Shown piece by piece: positions 59,605 through 64,000 of a stretch of 64,000 nt of DNA. The translations under genes and the position numbers were made by a program. The stretch comes from Desulfuromonas acetoxidans DSM 684 (GTDB lineage: Bacteria > Desulfobacterota > Desulfuromonadia > Desulfuromonadales > Desulfuromonadaceae): NCBI RefSeq assembly GCF_000167355.1, contig NZ_AAEW02000005.1:124001-188000 (forward strand), given 5' to 3'. Position 1 is the stretch's first letter; every line of letters starts with the position of its first letter. Below the pieces are notes generated by a model. It was not told the DNA's origin. It searched no databases and was given only the letters and a program-made list of their open reading frames with translations.

Positions 59605-60258
59605 TCAGATGGGGGTGATCTTCAGAGCCACACGCCGGTTGAGTTGACGGCCGTATTCGGTGCTATTGTCGGCAATCGGAGCACTTTCACCAAAGCCCAC
59701 CGTGGTAATACGGGTCGATATGACACCACTGGCAACCAGAATGTTGCGCACCGCCATGGCACGACGTTCGGAAAGGCCCAGATTATATTCTTCGCTGCCG
59801 GTACTGTCAGTATGTCCGGCCACCAGAATTGTCGTCTTATGGTATTCCGTCAGAATGGCCGCTAAACGGGCGACATCCTGTTGTGCACCGGCTCTGAGGG
59901 TAAACGAACCGACATCAAACTGGTTGTCGGAACGGAAGGTGACATAAAGGATGTTACCGTCTCGGTCAATTTTCACACCCTCAACAGAGGCCAGAGCGTT
60001 ACGCATCGCCTGCTCCTGCTGATCCATATAATAACCGATGCCGGCGCCGGTACCGGCACCGACAGCAGCGCCAACCCCGGCACCAATCAAGGTTGATTCA
60101 GTGTCACCACCGGCGGCCTGACCAATAAGAGCACCGGCCAGTGCGCCGGTTGCGGCACCAATGCCGGCGCCTTTCTGGGTCCGGTTCATTGGTTGGGAAC
60201 AACCTGCCAGATAAACCATAACCGCAACCACAACACACATTCTGAGCGTATTACGCAT
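59605..60258 (-). CDS. OmpA-family lipoprotein with glycine-zipper region
   Basis: Outer-membrane lipoprotein of 217 residues (lipobox LAGC, Cys20). A Gly/Ala-rich stretch (about 30-80; GAGIGAATGALAGALIG) is a glycine zipper that can span or associate with membrane. The C-terminal OmpA domain (about 100-215) carries the peptidoglycan-binding motif GHTDSTGSEEYNLGLSERRA. It ties the outer membrane to the cell wall. Similar YiaD-like proteins are widespread. AGGAG before the ATG. Monocistronic. Confidence 0.92.
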   Translation of the reverse strand: MRNTLRMCVVVAVMVYLAGCSQPMNRTQKGAGIGAATGALAGALIGQAAGGDTESTLIGAGVGAAVGAGTGAGIGYYMDQQEQAMRNALASVEGVKIDRDGNILYVTFRSDNQFDVGSFTLRAGAQQDVARLAAILTEYHKTTILVAGHTDSTGSEEYNLGLSERRAMAVRNILVASGVISTRITTVGFGESAPIADNSTEYGRQLNRRVALKITPI

Positions 60259-60362
60259 AAAGACTCTCCTTTAAAATAAAATCACAATCATTACATGCAG
60301 TATAACGGTCCGCCTATGTCTCGCAACCCGCATCGGCACAGTACGGATTGTGCTTTAGCACA

Positions 60363-61373
60363 TCAGAACAGATCGCTGAGCACCACTCCGAAGCCGATTC
60401 GGTTGGACGACGCATTGTAATCGATCAAGCTCTCTCCATAACCGTTAAAATACTGAACATAACCTTTGAGCTGGGACGTCAGCGGAAATGTCCAATCCAC
60501 CTGAACAGCTCCCTTATTGTCATGCTGACGCAAATTGTTACGCAGCATCACGGAAAAAACGTGTTTGTCCCATTTGTAACCGAATTTTATCTCCCCATAA
60601 CCGAGATATTTATCGATATCGGGATTGTCGTCATCGTCGCGATCCTCTTCAAAGCGATACCAGGGCCTGAAGCTGAGGACAAAATCTTGGCGATCGAGAA
60701 TGAAATTAAGATAGAGGCGGTTCCAACTACGCGACAGTGTCCCCCCTTGGCCATTGGACTGATGGTTAAGACCGATCAAAATCAGTGAATTGGTCAAGCC
60801 AAAGATTTTAGTATCGTTTTCAATGGTTAAAAACAGTTCCGGTTCGTGATTTGTTTCGCGGAATGGACTGGAAAACGGCTCATTATAGGCCTGCCAGAAC
60901 GATAGATTGGTATATGCCGCCCACAAATCCGCATCACCTATGACATTTTGCCAAACCGGCACCTTGAAACTGAATTGAAATTTGACTTCAAAGCGATCCA
61001 TATCCTCATCATCAACCTCAAAGGGAGCTGAATTGACATGGGTGTTGTACGTCACGGGCAACAAGTAATTGCGTTTGTGAGGAATGATTGAAAATGGCAG
61101 CCGCGACGCCAGTTTTTCACCTGTGAGGCGCTGATCCACCACTGAACCCGTAGCAAGAGGTTCTTCGAGGTTCTCACATTGCGGAGCACAGGCTTCCACC
61201 TGGTGTTTCTCTAGAAGCTCGCGCAGTTGTCCCACGGTGAGGTCATCATACTCACCACTTTGAACGGCATTGAGCAGATCCGCTTGAAAGGCTGACAAGG
61301 GCTCACCGGCGGCCCAGCACGGCGAAACAAACAACGCACAGCAAAAAAGACTGATATACAGCCCTCTGATCAT
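60363..61373 (-). CDS. pldA: outer-membrane phospholipase A (OMPLA)
   Basis: Calcium-dependent outer-membrane phospholipase of 336 residues. A signal peptide ending near CWA is followed by an about 90-residue extension, then a twelve-strand barrel. The active site is clear: NHQSNGQGGTLSRSWNR contains the catalytic His and Ser (HxSNG) and the Ca2+-binding region. YTNLSFWQAYN upstream is another family signature. Compared with E. coli PldA the N-terminus is longer by about 60 residues and includes two Cys (CAPQC). The ATG at 61373 opens the signal peptide; other in-frame starts lie upstream at 61379-61391. It removes misplaced phospholipids from the outer leaflet. Confidence 0.92.
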   Translation of the reverse strand: MIRGLYISLFCCALFVSPCWAAGEPLSAFQADLLNAVQSGEYDDLTVGQLRELLEKHQVEACAPQCENLEEPLATGSVVDQRLTGEKLASRLPFSIIPHKRNYLLPVTYNTHVNSAPFEVDDEDMDRFEVKFQFSFKVPVWQNVIGDADLWAAYTNLSFWQAYNEPFSSPFRETNHEPELFLTIENDTKIFGLTNSLILIGLNHQSNGQGGTLSRSWNRLYLNFILDRQDFVLSFRPWYRFEEDRDDDDNPDIDKYLGYGEIKFGYKWDKHVFSVMLRNNLRQHDNKGAVQVDWTFPLTSQLKGYVQYFNGYGESLIDYNASSNRIGFGVVLSDLF

Positions 61374-61516
61374 GCACACACACGCCTCCATTGGTAAGCA
61401 ACAAATACGGCAAGAAGACAACCGTAATAACGTTATACGTGACCGTTGCAATGGGGTCAATCTAACTTGAGGCGATTAAGAAAGGATAAAAAGGAGGAAT
61501 ATAAAAAAGAACCAGA

Positions 61517-62335
61517 TCAGCCCATGCTGCCGAGACTGGCCAGAGCAATCATGGAATCCAGTGAACAACCACTGCGATCACCAACAGCCATAAGGACATT
61601 TTCGCCCTGCGTCAGTTTACCAAGACGGGCAAACGCGGCAAGCGAAACAGACGACGCGCGCAAATCGCAAACCAACTCAGTTTCAGAGGTAAAACATCTC
61701 TGAGCCTCCTCAACAAGGCTGGTACCGTCGAATGCCCCCCCCTCGGCAACATACCAGGGACCGAGGATTCCACCCAGTGGATCAAACTGGACAAGCGCGG
61801 TCTGTGTATTGTTCTGCACCAACCGCCCCTGTCTCCCGAGATGTGACAACATGGCAGTACGTGAATCGCCCCAGGCCGCACAATCGATCTGGTAGAGAGT
61901 TTCTAGTTCCGCAGCACAAAGAGAACCAATGGCATTTTCACTGCCGGTGCCATTAACACGCAAACGCACCATCTCATCGATCAGTTCAAATCCACGCCGT
62001 TCGTAGAGTGGTCGTCCCTGATTGGAGGCCGTCAACCAGACACTCGCGGCACCTGTCTTCCACAATTGCTGGAGAATATAATCAAACAGATAGCCGCCCA
62101 GCCCCTGACCACGAAACGTCGGATCTATAATAAGGTTGCCAATCCAGGCTGTTTGACCATGAAGCACAGCAGTGACAAATCCCTGAACCCGATCAGCGGA
62201 CTTAAGAGCATAACAGTAGCTATTAAGACTTTGCGGATAAAAGCCCAGCTCGTTGTGAGGAACATCCCACCCCTGTTGTTCTGCAAGTCGGTTGAAGTCT
62301 TGCCAATCGTTTGCCGAGGCCGGAACAATGCTCAT
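61517..62335 (-). CDS. GNAT-family N-acetyltransferase
   Basis: Predicted acetyltransferase of 272 residues. The N-terminal half is a GNAT domain with the acetyl-CoA loop RGQGLGGYL (about residues 75-83) and YERRGFELID near its end. The C-terminal half (about 145-272) is a second domain, similar to that of YitI-type or dual-domain GNAT enzymes. Substrate unknown. The start overlaps the stop of the homocitrate synthase gene (ATGA), so the two are coupled; this gives no clear functional link. Confidence 0.85.
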   Translation of the reverse strand: MSIVPASANDWQDFNRLAEQQGWDVPHNELGFYPQSLNSYCYALKSADRVQGFVTAVLHGQTAWIGNLIIDPTFRGQGLGGYLFDYILQQLWKTGAASVWLTASNQGRPLYERRGFELIDEMVRLRVNGTGSENAIGSLCAAELETLYQIDCAAWGDSRTAMLSHLGRQGRLVQNNTQTALVQFDPLGGILGPWYVAEGGAFDGTSLVEEAQRCFTSETELVCDLRASSVSLAAFARLGKLTQGENVLMAVGDRSGCSLDSMIALASLGSMG

Positions 62336-63489
62336 CCGTTGATGACTCCGGAAATATTCGTCGGATGCGCCACGAGATTCAACAATTCATCATCCGCAAG
62401 AGAACGCTTATATTTCTGTGAGATAGAACGCACTTGTTGAAGTAGAAAATTAACTTTATCCGCCTCCAAATGCACGCCAAGATTCTGCAAACGACTCTGA
62501 AGTCCATGACCACCGGAATGTTTGCCCAACACCATATGGCGAGTCAGGCCAACCTCACTGGGATCAAAACCCTCGTAGTTTTTCGGGTATTTCAAAACAC
62601 CGTCGGCATGCAAGCCGGATTCGTGAGAAAAGACCTTTTCGCCAACTACGGCTTTCCATTCCGGTACCGGACGATGGCTGGCCTGTCCAACCAGGCGGGA
62701 CAATTCAACAAAGCGATGAGTGTCGATCGCCAATGGTCGATCACAGGCATACTTCATCGCCATGACCACCTCTTCCAAAGCGGCATTACCGGCGCGTTCG
62801 CCAAGGCCGTTGACTGTGGTATTGACAAAATCAGCTCCGGCGCGAATTCCGGCAATGGCATTAGCCGTGGCCATCCCCAAATCATTGTGAGTATGAACCT
62901 CCAGCGGCAATGCTCCGTTACGGTGCAGATAGTCGACATGGTCGTAGGTGGTAAATGGATCCATCAAGCCTAAAGTGTCACAATAGCGAAAGCGATCAGC
63001 CCCGTACTCGGCACCAATCTCAGTCAGTTCACAGAGAAAATCAAGATCCGCACGGCTGGAATCCTCTCCGCCGATGGAAACATAGAGGTCATGAGATTTG
63101 GCAAACTCCAGAGCCCGGTGCAATTGCGCTTTAACCCAGTCGCGAGACTTGCCCAACTTATGCTCAATGTGAATATCGGAAACTGACAAGGAGATATCCA
63201 CGGCTTTAACGCCACTGTGAATGGAAGCCTGAATATCGGAAACCACCGCCCGGTTCCAAGTAATCAACCGTGCATTGAGACCCATATCGACAAGAGCCCG
63301 GACCGAAGCCTGCTCTTCACGCCCCATGGCAGGGATGCCACACTCCAGTTCACCAACACCAATTTCATCGAGCGCTTTGGCGATCTGTTTTTTTTCTTCC
63401 AGAGAAAAAACTACGCCTGCAGTCTGTTCGCCATCACGCAAGGTGGTATCATCAATCACGATCGTCCGGGTTGAATCAATCGCTTTCAT
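62332..63489 (-). CDS. nifV: homocitrate synthase (NifV)
   Basis: Condenses acetyl-CoA with 2-oxoglutarate to homocitrate, the organic ligand of the nitrogenase FeMo cofactor. The 385-residue protein is a DRE-TIM enzyme: the metal/substrate motif DTTLRDGEQ at residues 13-21, metal ligands in EVHTHNDLGMA, and GEKVFSHESGLHADG near the end. Absence of the C-terminal regulatory domain of 2-isopropylmalate synthase supports NifV. No other nif genes are seen in the window. A methionine start at 63489 lies four bases past the stop of the amidotransferase gene upstream. Alternative: lysine-pathway homocitrate synthase, less likely in this group. Confidence 0.9.
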   Translation of the reverse strand: MKAIDSTRTIVIDDTTLRDGEQTAGVVFSLEEKKQIAKALDEIGVGELECGIPAMGREEQASVRALVDMGLNARLITWNRAVVSDIQASIHSGVKAVDISLSVSDIHIEHKLGKSRDWVKAQLHRALEFAKSHDLYVSIGGEDSSRADLDFLCELTEIGAEYGADRFRYCDTLGLMDPFTTYDHVDYLHRNGALPLEVHTHNDLGMATANAIAGIRAGADFVNTTVNGLGERAGNAALEEVVMAMKYACDRPLAIDTHRFVELSRLVGQASHRPVPEWKAVVGEKVFSHESGLHADGVLKYPKNYEGFDPSEVGLTRHMVLGKHSGGHGLQSRLQNLGVHLEADKVNFLLQQVRSISQKYKRSLADDELLNLVAHPTNISGVING

Positions 63490-63492
63490 GGC

Positions 63493-64000
63493 TTAACTCC
63501 TTTTGCACTGTTCGTAAAAATTATCGAACAAGCGCGTATGGGCCGTCACGTGATCTGTCTCTTTGGCCGTGAATTCAGCCATCAGTTCAGCGGAACAGCC
63601 GCTGTGGCGGCACCAGCTTTCAACAATTCCCCCCGTCACTTCCGGATGGAATTGCACGCCGTAAGCATTTTCATAACGAAAGGCTTGGCCTGGACACTGT
63701 TCATTGAAAGCTAGATGGGTAGCACCATGAGGTACTTCAAAGCTGTCATGATGCCACTGAAAAGCTGCAAGCGCGGCGGGCGAACCGGCAAACAAAGGGT
63801 CGGAGGCACCGTCCTCTGTCAGATTTATCACTTGCAGCCCCTGCTCTTCAGCCTTGTCATGGTGAACGGGAGCTCCGAGAATATCGGCCAGCATCTGAGC
63901 TCCCAGACAAATCCCCAACATGGGAATCTGTGCTTCGAGAACTTTCCCCATAAATCGTTTAACATCATGGAGATAGGGATACAGAGTATCAGCATCAAAA
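63493..64000 (-). CDS. class I glutamine amidotransferase, N-terminus outside window
   Basis: Partial gene, open to the window edge. The visible part has the nucleophile Cys in GICLGAQMLA, and the catalytic His-Glu pair in VQFHPEV. Family: stand-alone type 1 glutamine amidotransferase, similar to GMP-synthase-like GATases (YfeJ-type). An ATG at 63951 exists, but the frame continues upstream through a well-formed segment (DTLYPYLHDVKRF), so the true start lies beyond 64000. It supplies ammonia from glutamine to an acceptor that cannot be read here. It ends three bases before the start of nifV and is likely cotranscribed. Confidence 0.9.
   Translation of the reverse strand, partial: FDADTLYPYLHDVKRFMGKVLEAQIPMLGICLGAQMLADILGAPVHHDKAEEQGLQVINLTEDGASDPLFAGSPAALAAFQWHHDSFEVPHGATHLAFNEQCPGQAFRYENAYGVQFHPEVTGGIVESWCRHSGCSAELMAEFTAKETDHVTAHTRLFDNFYEQCKRS

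Overview
The window looks like chromosomal DNA of a Gram-negative, metal- or sulfur-respiring deltaproteobacterium of the Desulfuromonas/Geobacter group. The reasons are the dense multiheme c-type cytochrome locus, outer-membrane barrels and lipoproteins, sigma-54-type regulation, NifV, TAXI-type TRAP transport and a probable selenoprotein. No plasmid, phage, insertion sequence or CRISPR array was seen. The taxonomic call is an inference from gene content; no marker gene was available.

Layout. 1-4600: an efflux operon on the minus strand (TetR regulator, membrane-fusion protein, double ATPase, permease cut by the window edge), followed by tRNA-Glu. 5180-7033: a PilZ protein and two unrecognised proteins. 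7072-11634: a complete oleABCD operon for head-to-head condensation of fatty acyl chains into long-chain olefins, with the key catalytic residues visible. 11856-34488: an extracellular-electron-transfer locus of about 22 kb. It holds eight cytochromes with 8, 12, 12, 26, 16, 5, 5 and 5 CxxCH motifs (89 in total), plus two conserved CX5CH variants in two OmcS-like proteins. Mixed in are three beta-propeller proteins, an outer-membrane barrel, three small CsgG/LpoB-like envelope proteins, a SurA-like chaperone and a HAMP membrane protein. A sigma-54 response-regulator gene lies inside this locus and carries an apparent one-base frameshift. Three good GG-N10-GC promoter matches (near 12100, 15056 and 18158) face the cytochrome and barrel genes.

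34600-40323: signalling genes (diguanylate cyclase, CHASE4 histidine kinase, chemotaxis receptor). 40445-47468: a thioesterase, a SHOCT lipoprotein, a porin, a methyltransferase, a DUF4197 lipoprotein, a B12-type radical SAM protein and a small unknown. 47554-52229: a TRAP 4TM/12TM fusion with its TAXI binding protein, then an AEC-family carrier. 52427-55707: an ovothiol operon (ovoA and an OvoB-like PLP lyase). 55812-61373: small housekeeping genes, including a SelW/Rdx-like selenoprotein gene at 56826-57044 that conventional ORF calling breaks at its in-frame TGA. 61517-64000: a GNAT enzyme, homocitrate synthase and a glutamine amidotransferase cut by the window edge.

How the genes may work together (inference): the cytochrome locus could encode a route from periplasm to cell surface. 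The barrel and large lipoprotein cytochromes would carry electrons across the outer membrane. The OmcS-like proteins would act as extracellular carriers or filament subunits. The propellers, SurA-like chaperone and CsgG-like lipoproteins would help assembly or export. Sigma-54 control by the embedded regulator is suggested by the promoters.
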